Source of the DNA: Streptococcus infantis
Lineage (GTDB): Bacteria; Bacillota; Bacilli; Lactobacillales; Streptococcaceae
Length of the DNA stretch: 64,000 bases
NCBI RefSeq assembly: GCF_021497965.1
Contig: NZ_CP046525.1
Span: 1,612,001-1,676,000, forward strand
Reading direction: 5' to 3'
Shown here: positions 51,616 to 61,589 of the stretch, piece by piece
Position numbering within the stretch: position 1 is the first letter of the stretch
Layout of the letters: every line of letters begins with the position of its first letter
Notes under the pieces: model-generated
The model's database searches: none
What the model was told of the DNA's origin: nothing
Seen by the model: the letters and a program-made list of their open reading frames with translations, nothing else
Translations under genes and position numbers: made by a program

Positions 51616-51858
51616 TACCTTTTGAAATTTTCTTTAAAATTTTTCTATTTTTTTACTGAATCTTTTCTAAAAACCTTCTCAAAGCCCGTTAAATCAACAT
51701 TTTGAAAAAACAAGCAAAAATAAGGAATAAAACACAAATTATTTATATGTATTCTAATTTCTTATTCCGATATTTTAAATTTTTCCAGTGCTTTTCTACT
51801 CTTTTTTTCGATTTTATGTTAAAATCATAAATGGAGAAGGAAAAAATGAGGTGAAAAT

Positions 51859-52575
51859 ATGGCAATTCCAAAGTATCAATACATTAAAGATGAATTGAAA
51901 AATAAGATCATTTCTGGTCAATTTGCTAGTGGAGATAAATTCTACACTGAAGCAGAATTGATTTCCATGTATGATGTTAGTTCAATCACAGTAGTTCGTG
52001 CCTTGAATGACCTTGCTAAAGACGGATACATTGTTCGTCAACAAGGTAAAGGAACATTCGTAGCTCGTGCTCGCAAGCATAAACTCGTTGAATTTTCTGA
52101 TGTAGAAATCTTCGAGACCAAAGACGATAAGGTAACCGTTCTTTCTATCGAACGCGGGAACGATCTTAAATATCTAGAAAAGCTCGGCCTACGTGGTGAT
52201 CAATTCTACTACAAGATTGAACGTGTTCGTGAAACAAACGGCATCACCTATATCTATCATAGTTCATACATCCCTGAACAATACATCAATGCCAACTATC
52301 CAAACCTTGAATACTATAGTTCTATCTATACTCGTTTCAAATTGGACTACCACATTCACATGAATGACGAGCATTTTGAAGAAATTAATGAAATTGTATT
52401 TCCAACTCCAGAACATGCCGCTTCCATCCTAGGAATCGACACTCAATTCCCAACTGTTTTCCAAACTAGGACAACTAAGCTTGAAGCAACTGGTCAAGTT
52501 TTGGAATACATCGAAACTTATAAACGTTCTGATTTCTACAAAATTAAATTCATCTCTTGTGACCGTGGTCACTAA
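51859..52575 (+). CDS. bgaR: GntR-family regulator (HutC/UTRA type) of the bga operon
   Basis: This 238-residue regulator has an N-terminal winged helix (~5-70; A-E-L-I-S-M-Y-D-V-S-S-I-T-V-V-R-A-L, with Q-Q-G-K-G-T-F-V-A) and a C-terminal UTRA effector domain (~90-235). It is divergent from bgaC across 324 bases and in pneumococcus is known as BgaR, a repressor of this operon. Start ATG has GAGGTGAAAAT nearby. The effector is probably a phosphorylated sugar. Confidence 0.93.
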   Translation: MAIPKYQYIKDELKNKIISGQFASGDKFYTEAELISMYDVSSITVVRALNDLAKDGYIVRQQGKGTFVARARKHKLVEFSDVEIFETKDDKVTVLSIERGNDLKYLEKLGLRGDQFYYKIERVRETNGITYIYHSSYIPEQYINANYPNLEYYSSIYTRFKLDYHIHMNDEHFEEINEIVFPTPEHAASILGIDTQFPTVFQTRTTKLEATGQVLEYIETYKRSDFYKIKFISCDRGH

Positions 52576-52585
52576 TGTTTAAAAG

Positions 52586-52611
52586 CCTGAGACAACTGTC
52601 TCAGGTTTTTT
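52586..52611 (+). terminator. bgaR terminator
   Basis: CCTGAGAC and GTCTCAGG pair around AACT, followed by TTTTTT, ten bases after the bgaR stop. Confidence 0.85.
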
Positions 52612-52764
52612 ATATACCCATTATAGCATCAGCTCCCTTTCCTGAAAATAGCATTTCAAACAATTCTATAATTAGTAACCTTTTTACTAAAAAATAGTCA
52701 AAACTTGGAAAATATATCTTAATTTATAATTTATTCTATTTTTTATAGTAATTTCCTCAAAAAC

Positions 52765-52793
52765 TTGACTTTATTTTTATTTGAACATACAAT
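52765..52793 (+). promoter_or_regulatory. Promoter of the StrH-like remnant
   Basis: TTGACT and TACAAT are spaced 17 bases, 50 bases before the start codon, and AAAAGGAGG precedes the ATG. The regulatory region looks functional despite the gene's state. Confidence 0.7.
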
Positions 52794-52842
52794 AAAGCCA
52801 GCATGTGAAAACCCTATCAAAAATGCGAAAAGGAGGTTTTTA

Positions 52843-53358
52843 ATGAAACCAGAAAACAAATAGCGCTTCTCTATTCGTAAGTACGCAATCGGAGCAGCGT
52901 CTGTATTAATTGGATTTGCTTTTCAAGCCCAGGCTGTTGCGGCTGACGGAGTTGTACCTGTCACAACAGAGGATCGGCCTACTGTCCAAACTAATGGAGA
53001 ATCCGCTCCACAAACGAGTGAAGAAAAATTAGAGACTGCTCCATCAACAGAAAATGTAGCTCCAACTGCTCCAGTAGCAACTACAACTACTGAAGCTCCA
53101 AAAGTTGAAGCTACTCCTTCTCCTGCTGTAGAAGATCCTGCTAAAAACGAGGTCGCTCCAGAAAAATCAGAAGTAACTGAAGAAGCTAAGAAGATAGAAT
53201 CTGAAAAAGAAGAAAACAAAGAAGCTGCTCAAGTCGAAGCCCCTTCAGCCAAAGAATATAAACTTCCTGAAACAGGAAGTCAAAGTTCAGAATGGTTGAT
53301 TGCTACAGGTTTGATGGCTGCACTCACAGCTTATGGACTTAGCAAGAAAAAAGATTAA
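52843..53358 (+). pseudogene. strH: Deleted StrH-like surface protein (YSIRK signal plus LPXTG end only), nonsense codon at position 7
   Basis: One frame of 172 codons runs from ATG 52,843 to TAA 53,358, broken only by TAG at codon 7 (52,861-52,863; a C-to-T change from CAG would explain it). The N-terminus R-F-S-I-R-K-Y-A-I-G-A-A-S-V-L-I-G is a YSIRK signal; cleavage is expected near V-A-A-D. A Pro/Glu/Lys-rich stretch follows, then L-P-E-T-G, a span and tail S-K-K-K-D. Both ends resemble pneumococcal StrH, the ~1,300-residue surface beta-N-acetylglucosaminidase usually found here between bgaR and purB. Both GH20 catalytic domains are absent. Best read as an internal in-frame deletion followed by a nonsense mutation. 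Confidence 0.8.
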
Positions 53359-53367
53359 GCACAAATA

Positions 53368-53395
53368 AAAAAGCGAGATACAATCTCGCTTTTTA
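53368..53395. terminator. Bidirectional terminator between the StrH remnant and purB
   Basis: AAAAAGCGAGAT and ATCTCGCTTTTT pair around ACA, giving T runs on both strands for two convergent genes. Confidence 0.85.
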
Positions 53396-53404
53396 TTGTT
53401 GTCA

Positions 53405-54703
53405 TTAGTCACCCAAACCGATACGTTCGAAGATTTCATCCACACGTTTGGTGTAGTAAGTTGGGTTGAAGATTTCGTCGATTTCTTCTTGAGTGAGGCG
53501 TGATGTTACTTCTGGATCTGCTTCAAGAAGTGGTTTGAAGTCTACTTGGTTATCCCATGATTGGGCTGTCTTAGGTTGAACAAGGTCGTAAGCTTGCTCA
53601 CGTGTCATGCCTTTTTCAATCAAAGTCAACATAGCACGCTGGCTGAAGATCAAACCAAATGTAGAGTTCATGTTGCGGATCATGTTTTCTGGGAAGACTG
53701 TCAAGTTCTTAACGATGTTTCCGAAACGGTTGAGCATGTAGTCAATCAAGATGGTTGTGTCTGGTGCGATGATACGCTCAGCTGATGAGTGAGAGATATC
53801 ACGTTCATGCCAAAGGGCTACGTTTTCATAAGCTGTTACCATGTGACCACGGATAACACGCGCAAGACCGGTCATGTTTTCAGAACCGATAGGGTTACGT
53901 TTGTGAGGCATAGCTGAAGAACCTTTTTGACCTTTGGCAAAGAACTCTTCCACTTCACGTTGTTCTGATTTTTGAAGACCACGAATTTCAGTCGCCATAC
54001 GCTCGATAGAAGTTGCGATGCTCGCAAGAACTGCAAAGTACTCAGCGTGAAGGTCACGAGGAAGGACCTGTGTCGAGATTTCTTGGGCACGGATACCCAA
54101 TTTGTCGCAGACGTATTTTTCAACGAATGGTGGGATGTTGGCAAAGTTACCAACCGCACCAGAAATCTTACCAGCTTCCACACCAGCAGCTGCATGCTCG
54201 AAACGCTCGATGTTACGTTTCATTTCGCTGTACCAGGTCGCTAATTTGAGACCGAAAGTTGTCGGCTCAGCGTGCACACCATGGGTACGCCCCATCATGA
54301 TGGTGAACTTGTGTTCTTTCGCTTTGTCAGCGATGATATTGAGGAAGTTTTCAAGATCCTTGCGGATGATGTCGTTGGCTTGTTTGTAGAGGTAACCATA
54401 GGCCGTATCCACCACGTCTGTAGAAGTCAAACCATAGTGAACCCACTTACGCTCTTCACCAAGCGTTTCAGAAACCGCACGTGTAAATGCAACCACATCG
54501 TGACGAGTTTGCTGCTCGATTTCCAAAATACGGTCAATGTCAAAATCCGCCTTCTCGCGAATCAAAGCCACATCTTCCTTAGGGATTTCTCCCAACTCAG
54601 CCCATGCTTCATCAGCCAAGATTTCCACCTCAAGCCAAGCACGGTATTTATTTTCTTCAGTCCAAATGTTCGCCATCTCTGGGCGAGAGTATCGTTCGAT
54701 CAT
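53405..54703 (-). CDS. purB: Adenylosuccinate lyase
   Basis: PurB (432 residues) cleaves SAICAR to AICAR and adenylosuccinate to AMP, releasing fumarate. The fumarase/lyase signature [10 protein letters not shown] is near residues 261-270; T-S-T-D-V-V-D-T is near 93. Length is typical. It is the last gene of the leftward purine run in the window. Confidence 0.96.
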   Translation of the reverse strand: MIERYSRPEMANIWTEENKYRAWLEVEILADEAWAELGEIPKEDVALIREKADFDIDRILEIEQQTRHDVVAFTRAVSETLGEERKWVHYGLTSTDVVDTAYGYLYKQANDIIRKDLENFLNIIADKAKEHKFTIMMGRTHGVHAEPTTFGLKLATWYSEMKRNIERFEHAAAGVEAGKISGAVGNFANIPPFVEKYVCDKLGIRAQEISTQVLPRDLHAEYFAVLASIATSIERMATEIRGLQKSEQREVEEFFAKGQKGSSAMPHKRNPIGSENMTGLARVIRGHMVTAYENVALWHERDISHSSAERIIAPDTTILIDYMLNRFGNIVKNLTVFPENMIRNMNSTFGLIFSQRAMLTLIEKGMTREQAYDLVQPKTAQSWDNQVDFKPLLEADPEVTSRLTQEEIDEIFNPTYYTKRVDEIFERIGLGD

Positions 54704-54739
54704 TGTTTAATTTTCCTTTCTGTTGATGTTCCACTTAAG

Positions 54740-54835
54740 TGGGGCGGACGTCAGCAGCTTCCTTTGGAATCTCATGACTAAATCTTGAGCCTAAAGTCTC
54801 AAGATTTCCGTCGCTTACGCTTTCCCCACAGCGTG
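54740..54835. repeat. Hairpin repeat, copy A (purB upstream gap)
   Basis: The gap holds AAATCTTGAG and CTCAAGATTT (54,780-54,789 and 54,798-54,807) around CCTAAAGT, with TTCC/GGAA upstream and CGCT/AGCG downstream. The same layout recurs at 56,7xx with different but still paired stem bases. It is RNA-like rather than coding. Confidence 0.65.
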
Positions 54836-54864
54836 AAACATCCGTTTAACGAACAAAAGTCGTT

Positions 54865-55092
54865 TTATTCAAATTCTTCTTTCCCAATCCACACAGATGG
54901 GTAGTGATCTAGTGTATTCAAATCCGTATCCAGCGGGACATCATAGATAGCTAAATAGTTTTCAGGATATTGAGCCGTTAGCTCTTCATACTTAGCTTTC
55001 ACTTTTTCGTGATCGCTACTAGCATACAAGACTTCGACGACTGCTCCAGTCTTCTCTTTTTCGACGAATGCGTTGACGATGAGTTGTATCAT
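54865..55092 (-). CDS. Small conserved protein of the purine cluster, unknown
   Basis: This 75-residue soluble acidic protein starts M-I-Q-L-I-V-N-A-F at 55,092 (AGGA 7 bases upstream; GTG two codons earlier is less likely). It ends W-I-G-K-E-E-F-E. A gene of this size stands between purK and purB in pneumococcus too. No known domain is visible. Its start lies 9 bases after the purK stop, so it is co-transcribed. Confidence 0.75.
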   Translation of the reverse strand: MIQLIVNAFVEKEKTGAVVEVLYASSDHEKVKAKYEELTAQYPENYLAIYDVPLDTDLNTLDHYPSVWIGKEEFE

Positions 55093-55101
55093 AGGCACGT
55101 C

Positions 55102-56193
55102 CTAAAAATCAATCCCTTTCCCAAACTCCTCAACCTTATCCGGCACACTACTAAACAAAGTCACATGTCCCATCTTGCGGTTGTGCTTCGCTTCTATTTT
55201 ACCATACATGTGGAGGTGGGCGCTTGGATTTTCTGTGACATATTTTTCAGCAGCCTCGACGTGTTGGCCGAGAACATTGAGCATAACAGCAGGAGCATGA
55301 AGGTGAATTGCTGGGAGTGGTGCTCCGAGAACGCCCAAGATATGAGTATCAAACTGGGAGAAGTCACAAGCTTCAATCGAGTAATGGCCTGAATTGTGTG
55401 GACGTGGCGCGATTTCGTTGACAATGATGTCATCAGCTGTCGCAAACATTTCCACGCAAAGGGTTCCAGAAAGGTTTAGTTGTTCAGCAATTCGCACAGC
55501 CATAGCTTTGGCTTTTTCAGCTAGACTTTCTGAAATGCGAGCAGGCACAATTGTTTTTGAAAGAATGTTGTTGCGGTGGATATTTTCCTGAACAGGGAAG
55601 ACTGTCACGTCCTTGCCATTACCTGACACGATGACAGAAATTTCAAGGTCGAAGTTGACAAATTCTTCCAAGACACAGTCTGCTGAGTCAGCTAGCGCAT
55701 AGGCTTCTGCCAAATCTGCTTCTGAGCGAATGACTTTTTGTCCGTGTCCATCATAGCCACCTGTCGCAGTCTTGAGGACATAGTTTTTCGACAATTCGAT
55801 ATCTGTCAAGTCTTGGCTTGATGTCACAACCTTGTAAGGTGCCACAGTGACTTGGGCCTTGTTAGAAAGAAAGTCCTTCTCAAAGATCCGGTTTTGGGAG
55901 ATACGAAGTAGGTCGGTCCCTTGTGGGAGCTGTCCTTCTTTGATAACGGCATCCAAACCATCAGCATCGACATTTTCAAATTCATAAGTGAGAACATCAC
56001 AGCGATCAGCCAACTGACGAAGGGCATCTACGTCGTCGTAAGGGGCCACAATGATTTCCGCCACACGAGAGGCCGGGCAATCCGCTGCAGGATCCAGCGT
56101 GATAACCTTGTGACCCATGTAGATAGCAGAAATGGCCATCATCTGACCAAGCTGGCCACCACCGATAATTCCGATTGTTTTAGATGAGCTCAT
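55102..56193 (-). CDS. purK: N5-carboxyaminoimidazole ribonucleotide synthase
   Basis: PurK (363 residues) makes N5-CAIR from AIR, bicarbonate and ATP. It is ATP-grasp: [11 protein letters not shown] near residue 8-18, [13 protein letters not shown] near 146, and [12 protein letters not shown] near 256. Start M-S-S-S-K-T at 56,193 lies inside the purE end; an upstream reading to 56,241 is not needed. Confidence 0.95.
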   Translation of the reverse strand: MSSSKTIGIIGGGQLGQMMAISAIYMGHKVITLDPAADCPASRVAEIIVAPYDDVDALRQLADRCDVLTYEFENVDADGLDAVIKEGQLPQGTDLLRISQNRIFEKDFLSNKAQVTVAPYKVVTSSQDLTDIELSKNYVLKTATGGYDGHGQKVIRSEADLAEAYALADSADCVLEEFVNFDLEISVIVSGNGKDVTVFPVQENIHRNNILSKTIVPARISESLAEKAKAMAVRIAEQLNLSGTLCVEMFATADDIIVNEIAPRPHNSGHYSIEACDFSQFDTHILGVLGAPLPAIHLHAPAVMLNVLGQHVEAAEKYVTENPSAHLHMYGKIEAKHNRKMGHVTLFSSVPDKVEEFGKGIDF

Positions 56194-56671
56194 TGCTAGA
56201 CTCCTCTGCGATTTTTCCTTGTTCTTCAGCAAAATTAGCAAGTGCAGTCGCGATGGTTTCGTCTTCTACTGAGAGGAGACGGAGGGCAAAGAGGGCAGCG
56301 TTTGTCGCTCCTGCTTCACCAATGGCCATTGTTGCGACAGGCACTCCACCTGGCATCTGAACGATGGAATAGAGCGAGTCCACACCGCTAAGAGCACGTG
56401 ATTTGACGGGTACCCCGATAACAGGAAGGGTTGTTTTCGCTGCGACCATCCCTGGCAAATGGGCTGCGCCACCCGCACCGGCGATGATAACCTTGATGCC
56501 ACGGCTACGTGCTTCTTCGGCATGTTTGAACATGAGATCTGGTGTACGGTGAGCGGAAACAACTTTCTTTTCGTAGGCTACACCGAAGCGGTCTAAGACT
56601 TCTGCTGTTTTTTGCATGGTTGCCCAGTCGGATTTTGAGCCCATAATAATGGAAATTACTGGTTTAGTCAT
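56180..56671 (-). CDS. purE: N5-CAIR mutase
   Basis: PurE (163 residues) rearranges N5-CAIR to CAIR. It has G-S-K-S-D-W near residues 11-16, S-A-H-R-T-P near 40-45 and A-G-G-A-A-H-L-P-G near 67-75, the class I signature with catalytic His. It overlaps purK by 14 bases. Confidence 0.95.
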   Translation of the reverse strand: MTKPVISIIMGSKSDWATMQKTAEVLDRFGVAYEKKVVSAHRTPDLMFKHAEEARSRGIKVIIAGAGGAAHLPGMVAAKTTLPVIGVPVKSRALSGVDSLYSIVQMPGGVPVATMAIGEAGATNAALFALRLLSVEDETIATALANFAEEQGKIAEESSNELI

Positions 56672-56694
56672 AATTTTTCCTTTTTCTTCTTTTT

Positions 56695-56960
56695 GATAAT
56701 GGTCTTAGGTGGTGGGGACGGAAGCAAACCTTCGGTTTCATTCCTAAACTTTGAGCCTAAGGTCTCAAAGTTTCCCCCGACCAGAACAGATCCTGCTCTG
56801 GTCCTTTCACCACGGCGACCATTATTGGGTTTGGCGACTTCGTCGCCTAATATAGCACTGATATTCGAAAACTCGAATAAAATCACAGAGCGACAAGGCA
56901 AAGCGACGAAGATAGAACTAAAGTTCATCACGGAGCTTTAACACAGTCAATCGAAGATTT
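56695..56960. repeat. Hairpin repeat, copy B (purD-purE gap)
   Basis: AAACTTTGAG and CTCAAAGTTT (56,746-56,755 and 56,764-56,773) flank CCTAAGGT. AAACC/GGTTT (56,726-56,738) lies before and GACCAGA/TCTGGTC (56,779-56,802) after. The loop and order match copy A at 54,7xx; stem positions 4 and 5 differ by compensatory changes. The rest of the gap to 56,960 is AT-rich with no gene. Confidence 0.7.
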
Positions 56961-58232
56961 TTAAAGAGTTTTATTTATTGCCTTGCTACCGATATCTTTA
57001 CGGTAGAAGAGGCCTTCTGTGTTTTGTTTGTTAAGTTCGCTGTAGATGGTATTTTGGGCTTCTTTGACGGTATCTGCTGTGGTGACGAGCATATAGACAC
57101 GTCCGCCATTTGAGAGGAGGTCTTGGCCATTTTCAGCGAATTTGGCTCCAGCATAGTAGGTGATGATGTCGCTATCTGTCTTGGCTGGAAGCTTGACACC
57201 CTTCTCATAAGCGAGTGGATAGCCGTTTGAGGCTACAACTACGCCCAATGTCACACCCTTGTCCGTCCAAGTGATGGCTGGCTCTTTGCCATTCAAAATG
57301 TCAGTGATATTTTGCGCAAAGTCAGATGTCAAACGAGGCAAGATGATTTGTGTTTCAGGATCACCAAAACGTGAGTTGAACTCGATGACTTTCGGTCCAT
57401 CAGCTGCCAAGATTAGCCCCGCATAAAGGACACCAAGGTACGGACGACCTTCTTTGATCATACCTTCAAGAACGGGCTTGACAATCGTGTCAACCGCTGT
57501 GTCAACCACGCTCTGTGGTAAGTGAGGAACTGGTGCATAGGCACCCATTCCACCAGTGTTAGGACCCTTGTCGCCATCATAAGCACGTTTGTGGTCCTGA
57601 GCCGTTGGCATGATATAGAACTTGTCTCCATTGACAAAGGCAAAGAGAGAGAACTCTTCCCCTTCAAGGAATTCCTCGATGACCACACGCGCACCTGAAT
57701 CACCGAATTTATTGTCCAAAAGCATCTCGTGAGCAGCTTCGACGGCTTGCTCAACTGTCTCCGCAACGACGACCCCTTTCCCAAGGGCCAAACCGTCTGC
57801 CTTGACGACGATTGGAGCGCCTTTCTCCTCGATGTAGGCCTTGGCTTCCTCAAAATTTGAAAATGTGCCATAGGCTGCTGTCGGAACATCGTATTTGACC
57901 ATGATTTCCTTAGCAAAATCCTTAGACCACTCCAGCTCAGCCGCAGCCTTGGTCGGACCAAAGGCTTTGAGTCCAGCCGCATTGAAATCATCCACGATAC
58001 CAGCTGCAAGGGCATCATCTGGACCGATAAAGGTCCAAGCAATATCGTTGACTTTTGCGAAGTCAATCAATTTAGAATGTTCGGAAATAGAGATATTTAC
58101 CAATTCCAAACCATCCAGAGTCATCCCGTCATTTCCAGGAGCTACAAAGACATTTTTAACATCTTTTGATTCAAGCAACTTCTTAGCAATCGCATGTTCA
58201 CGACCACCCGAACCGACAACTAACAGCTTCAT
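56961..58232 (-). CDS. purD: Phosphoribosylamine-glycine ligase
   Basis: PurD (423 residues) joins glycine to phosphoribosylamine using ATP. N-terminus L-L-V-V-G-S-G-G-R-E-H-A is the family mark; ATP-grasp G-A-P-I-V-V-K-A-D-G-L-A-L-G-K-G near residues 136-150; N-S-R-F-G-D-P-E-T-Q near 282. Standard length. Confidence 0.96.
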   Translation of the reverse strand: MKLLVVGSGGREHAIAKKLLESKDVKNVFVAPGNDGMTLDGLELVNISISEHSKLIDFAKVNDIAWTFIGPDDALAAGIVDDFNAAGLKAFGPTKAAAELEWSKDFAKEIMVKYDVPTAAYGTFSNFEEAKAYIEEKGAPIVVKADGLALGKGVVVAETVEQAVEAAHEMLLDNKFGDSGARVVIEEFLEGEEFSLFAFVNGDKFYIMPTAQDHKRAYDGDKGPNTGGMGAYAPVPHLPQSVVDTAVDTIVKPVLEGMIKEGRPYLGVLYAGLILAADGPKVIEFNSRFGDPETQIILPRLTSDFAQNITDILNGKEPAITWTDKGVTLGVVVASNGYPLAYEKGVKLPAKTDSDIITYYAGAKFAENGQDLLSNGGRVYMLVTTADTVKEAQNTIYSELNKQNTEGLFYRKDIGSKAINKTL

Positions 58233-58317
58233 CTCTCAACCTCTTTTGCGAATTATTTACTAACATTATATCATAAACGTTCGTTTTAATCTTGTTTCAC
58301 TTAGCATTTTAAACCAA

Positions 58318-58346
58318 AAAAGGAAAGAAACTGTTTTCTTCCCTTC
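58318..58346 (-). terminator. Hairpin after purH
   Basis: On the minus strand GGAAGAAA and TTTCTTTCC pair around ACAG, followed by TTTTTTGG. A weak stem, so readthrough to purD is likely. Confidence 0.5.
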
Positions 58347-58353
58347 TATTTTC

Positions 58354-59901
58354 TTAATGTCTAAAATGTCTTACGCCTGTGAAGACCATGGTCAAGCCAT
58401 ATTTATCAGCCGCTTCGATCGATTCTTGGTCACGGACGGAACCACCTGGTTGGATGATCGCTTTGATACCTGCTTTGGCGATTTCTTCCACGTTATCTGC
58501 AAATGGGAAGAAGGCATCTGAAGCAAGGACAGCACCATCAAGGCGGTCTTTAGCTTGGTCAATAGCGATGCGGACTGAAGCCACACGGTTAGTTTGACCA
58601 GGGCCAACGCCAAGTGTCATGTGGTCATTAGTCACGATGATACCATTTGATTTGACGTACTTGATGGCTTTCCAAGCAAACTCAAGAGCAGTCGCTTCTG
58701 TCTCAGTTGGTTGGCGTTTAGTCACCACTTGCCAGTCAGCTGGGTTTTCTTTGACAACGTCTTGGTTTTGAACGAGGAGACCACCAACAACACCAGTGTA
58801 TTCTGCTTCCACTTCACTAGCATCTTGAGCATCAAATGGCAAAGCTAGGATGCGCAAGTTTTTCTTCTTAGTTGTCAAGATTTCAAGCGCTTCGTCAGAA
58901 TAGCTTGGCGCAATGATGATTTCAAGGAATACACCGTGCATTTTCTTAGCTGTCGCAGCATCTACTTCACGGTTGAGAACGACAATACCACCAAAGATAG
59001 ACACTGGATCAGACTCATAAGCGTAGTCCCAAGCAGTTTCGATATCGTCAGCTTGACCAATCCCACATGGGTTCATGTGTTTCAACGCCACAACTGTTGG
59101 ACGATCTTTGAAGTCACGGATGATACGGATAGCGGCATCAGCGTCACGAATATTGTTGAAGGACAATTCTTTACCGTTGAGTTGTTTAGCTGAAGCAATT
59201 GAGTAAGCAGTTGGCAAACCCTTTTGGTAGAAGTCTGCATCTTGTTGAGGATTTTCACCGTAACGCATTGGTTGCTTAAGGTCGTAAGTCAAAGTAAGTT
59301 TTTCAGGTTTTGTTTCACCCACTTGAGCTGTGAAGTATTCTGCGATCAACGCATCATAGGCTGCTGTGTGGCGGAATACTTTCGCTGCCAACCGTTGGCG
59401 AGTTTCGTAGCTTGTTTCACCGTTGGCTGCCAATTCGTCCAAAACCACAGCATAGTCAGCAGGATCTACAACAACTGTGACGCTAGCGTGGTTTTTCGCT
59501 GCTGAACGAAGCATAGATGGCCCACCAATATCGATATTTTCAACCGCATCCGCGTAAGTCACATCTGGTTTAAGGATGGTTTCTTTAAATGGGTAAAGGT
59601 TGACCACAACAAGGTCGATCAACTCGATATTATTGTCCTTAGCAGCCTCTAGGTGGCTATCGAGATCACGACGAGCGAGAAGACCACCATGGATATTTGG
59701 GTGGAGGGTCTTGACACGACCATCCATCATCTCTGGGAAACCAGTCACATCATCGATGGCGATAGTATCCACCCCAGCATTGTCAAGGGCAACTTTAGTA
59801 CCACCAGTTGAGATGATATCCCAACCAAGTTTTTTGAGTTCTTGGGCAAATTCAACAATGCCCGCTTTGTCTGAGACTGAAATAAGTGCTCGTTTAGTCA
59901 T
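58354..59901 (-). CDS. purH: Bifunctional AICAR formyltransferase/IMP cyclohydrolase
   Basis: PurH (515 residues) performs the last two IMP steps. The N-terminal cyclohydrolase domain starts [10 protein letters not shown] (~4-13), with S-T-G-G-T near 34. The C-terminal formyltransferase has K-H-M-N-P-C-G near 269 and G-P-G-Q-T-N-R-V near 431. Full length. Confidence 0.96.
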   Translation of the reverse strand: MTKRALISVSDKAGIVEFAQELKKLGWDIISTGGTKVALDNAGVDTIAIDDVTGFPEMMDGRVKTLHPNIHGGLLARRDLDSHLEAAKDNNIELIDLVVVNLYPFKETILKPDVTYADAVENIDIGGPSMLRSAAKNHASVTVVVDPADYAVVLDELAANGETSYETRQRLAAKVFRHTAAYDALIAEYFTAQVGETKPEKLTLTYDLKQPMRYGENPQQDADFYQKGLPTAYSIASAKQLNGKELSFNNIRDADAAIRIIRDFKDRPTVVALKHMNPCGIGQADDIETAWDYAYESDPVSIFGGIVVLNREVDAATAKKMHGVFLEIIIAPSYSDEALEILTTKKKNLRILALPFDAQDASEVEAEYTGVVGGLLVQNQDVVKENPADWQVVTKRQPTETEATALEFAWKAIKYVKSNGIIVTNDHMTLGVGPGQTNRVASVRIAIDQAKDRLDGAVLASDAFFPFADNVEEIAKAGIKAIIQPGGSVRDQESIEAADKYGLTMVFTGVRHFRH

Positions 59902-59976
59902 TTTCTTTCTTTTCCTTTTTTAAAAAAGTTCTTTCTCTGCTACAGTCGAAAATTTTCTTTCAGCTCTAGCACTTCC

Positions 59977-60531
59977 TTATTTGCGTGCAACTCCCAAACT
60001 ATCCAAGACTTCTGGATAGAGCTTGTACTCTGTTTCGTGGATGCGAGTCTCGAAAGTATCAAGGGTATCATTCTCTAGACGTGGCACACGGACTTGTTTG
60101 ATGACCTTACCTGTATCCACACCAGAGTCCACCCAATGAATGGTCACACCGCTCTCAGCAACGCCTGCATTCCAAGCATCCTCAATGCCATGAGCACCTG
60201 GAAATTCAGGGAGATAAGCCGGGTGAATATTGATGATACGACCTTCATAAGCTGCTAACAAGGCTGGCCCGACGATTTTCATGTAGCCTGCGAGACAAAC
60301 GAGGTCAATCTGGTGTTCATCCAAGAGTTCGACGATGGCTCCTTCATAGTCTTCCTTGTTTTCAAACTCCTTGAGTTCAAAAGCGTAGGATAATACCCCA
60401 AGATTCTCTGCACGCTCAAGTACATAGGCATCCCGATGATCTGAAAAGACAAATTCTACTGGAAATTGTTCTGCAATCACCTGAAAGTTTGAGCCGTTAC
60501 CAGAGGCAAAAACAGCAAGCCTTTTAGTCAT
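59977..60531 (-). CDS. purN: Phosphoribosylglycinamide formyltransferase
   Basis: PurN (184 residues) formylates GAR using 10-formyl-THF. It has N-I-H-P-A-Y-L-P-E-F-P-G near residues 107-118 (catalytic His) and G-S-N-F-Q near 13. Its ATG shares a base with the purM TAA (TAATG), so translation is coupled. In pneumococcus a VanZ-like gene follows purN; here the 75-base gap holds none. Confidence 0.95.
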   Translation of the reverse strand: MTKRLAVFASGNGSNFQVIAEQFPVEFVFSDHRDAYVLERAENLGVLSYAFELKEFENKEDYEGAIVELLDEHQIDLVCLAGYMKIVGPALLAAYEGRIINIHPAYLPEFPGAHGIEDAWNAGVAESGVTIHWVDSGVDTGKVIKQVRVPRLENDTLDTFETRIHETEYKLYPEVLDSLGVARK

Positions 60532-61553
60532 TATTTAATCACCACACTTGCATCTGTCTTCTTCACAATACGACCGATTTCATAAACTGGTTCGTCAAGA
60601 AGTTCTTTGACACGTTCGACATTTTCTGGCTTCACTGCAAGCATGAGACCAATTCCCATGTTGAAGATTTCAAACATTTCTTCATGTTTGATTTGGCCAT
60701 ATTTTTCAAGGGCTTTGAAAATTGGAAGAACTGGAACCTTGCTTTCGTCAATTTCAGCAGCCAAGTCATCTGAGAACATACGTGGTACATTTTCGATGAA
60801 ACCACCACCTGTGATGTGGGCAATTCCGTTGACCAATTCTTCTTTGATGAGTGGCAAAGCTGCTTTGACGTAGATACGAGTTGGTTCCAAAAGAACGTCT
60901 TTAAGTTTCTTCCCTTGCAATTCTGGGAGAACTTCCTCACCTGTGTAATCTGCAAATACACGGCGAACAAGTGAGTAACCATTTGAGTGGATACCGCTTG
61001 AAGCAAGTCCAAGAATCACATCCCCTTCAGCTACTTTTGAACCGTCAATGATTTGAGATTTTTCTGCAACACCGACAGCAAACCCAGCCAAATCATAGTC
61101 ATCTTCACCATACATACCAGGCATTTCAGCTGTTTCGCCACCGATAAGGGCTGCACCAGCCTGCACACAACCTTCTGCAACACCAGCAACGACTTGCTCT
61201 AATTTAGCTGGTTCATTTTTACCAGTTGCGATATAGTCAAGGAAGTAAAGGGGCTCCGCACCTGCAGCGATGATATCGTTAACACACATGGCCACACAGT
61301 CTTGACCGATCGTATCGTGTTTGTCGTACTTAATAGCAAGCATGAGTTTAGTACCGACACCATCTGTACCTGAAATCAAAACAGGCTCTTTGACACCTGT
61401 TTTTGAAAGGTCGAACATACCACCGAAGCCACCAAGAGCTCCCATAACACCTGCACGCTCCGTACGTGCCACGTGTTTTTTGATCCGTTCAACAACTTCA
61501 TAACCCGCTTCAACATCCACACCAGACTGCGCATAAGCATTTTTATTTGTCAT
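60531..61553 (-). CDS. purM: Phosphoribosylformylglycinamidine cyclo-ligase (AIR synthetase)
   Basis: PurM (340 residues) closes the imidazole ring. N-terminus [13 protein letters not shown] at 61,553 is the true start; a longer reading upstream is spurious. S-G-T-D-G-V-G-T-K near 59 and G-G-E-T-A-E-M-P-G near 142 are the family motifs. Confidence 0.95.
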   Translation of the reverse strand: MTNKNAYAQSGVDVEAGYEVVERIKKHVARTERAGVMGALGGFGGMFDLSKTGVKEPVLISGTDGVGTKLMLAIKYDKHDTIGQDCVAMCVNDIIAAGAEPLYFLDYIATGKNEPAKLEQVVAGVAEGCVQAGAALIGGETAEMPGMYGEDDYDLAGFAVGVAEKSQIIDGSKVAEGDVILGLASSGIHSNGYSLVRRVFADYTGEEVLPELQGKKLKDVLLEPTRIYVKAALPLIKEELVNGIAHITGGGFIENVPRMFSDDLAAEIDESKVPVLPIFKALEKYGQIKHEEMFEIFNMGIGLMLAVKPENVERVKELLDEPVYEIGRIVKKTDASVVIK

Positions 61554-61589
61554 TTGTTTATTCCTTTTCCTTTCCTTCAATGGGGAATT

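Noticed and set aside
52923-53219. Minus-strand ORF opposite the StrH remnant
   Set aside because: Ser/Ala/Val-rich shadow of the Pro/Glu/Thr codons; no RBS.
56668-56941. ORFs of 82-87 codons on both strands of the purD-purE gap
   Set aside because: No RBS worth the name, and the sequence is the hairpin repeat also found at 54.7 kb, where the frame is not kept.
58275-58288. PurBox-like ACGTTCGTTTT before purD
   Set aside because: It differs from the streptococcal/lactococcal PurR box at a core position, and a similar string lies near 29,039 beside an adhesin gene, so chance is likely.
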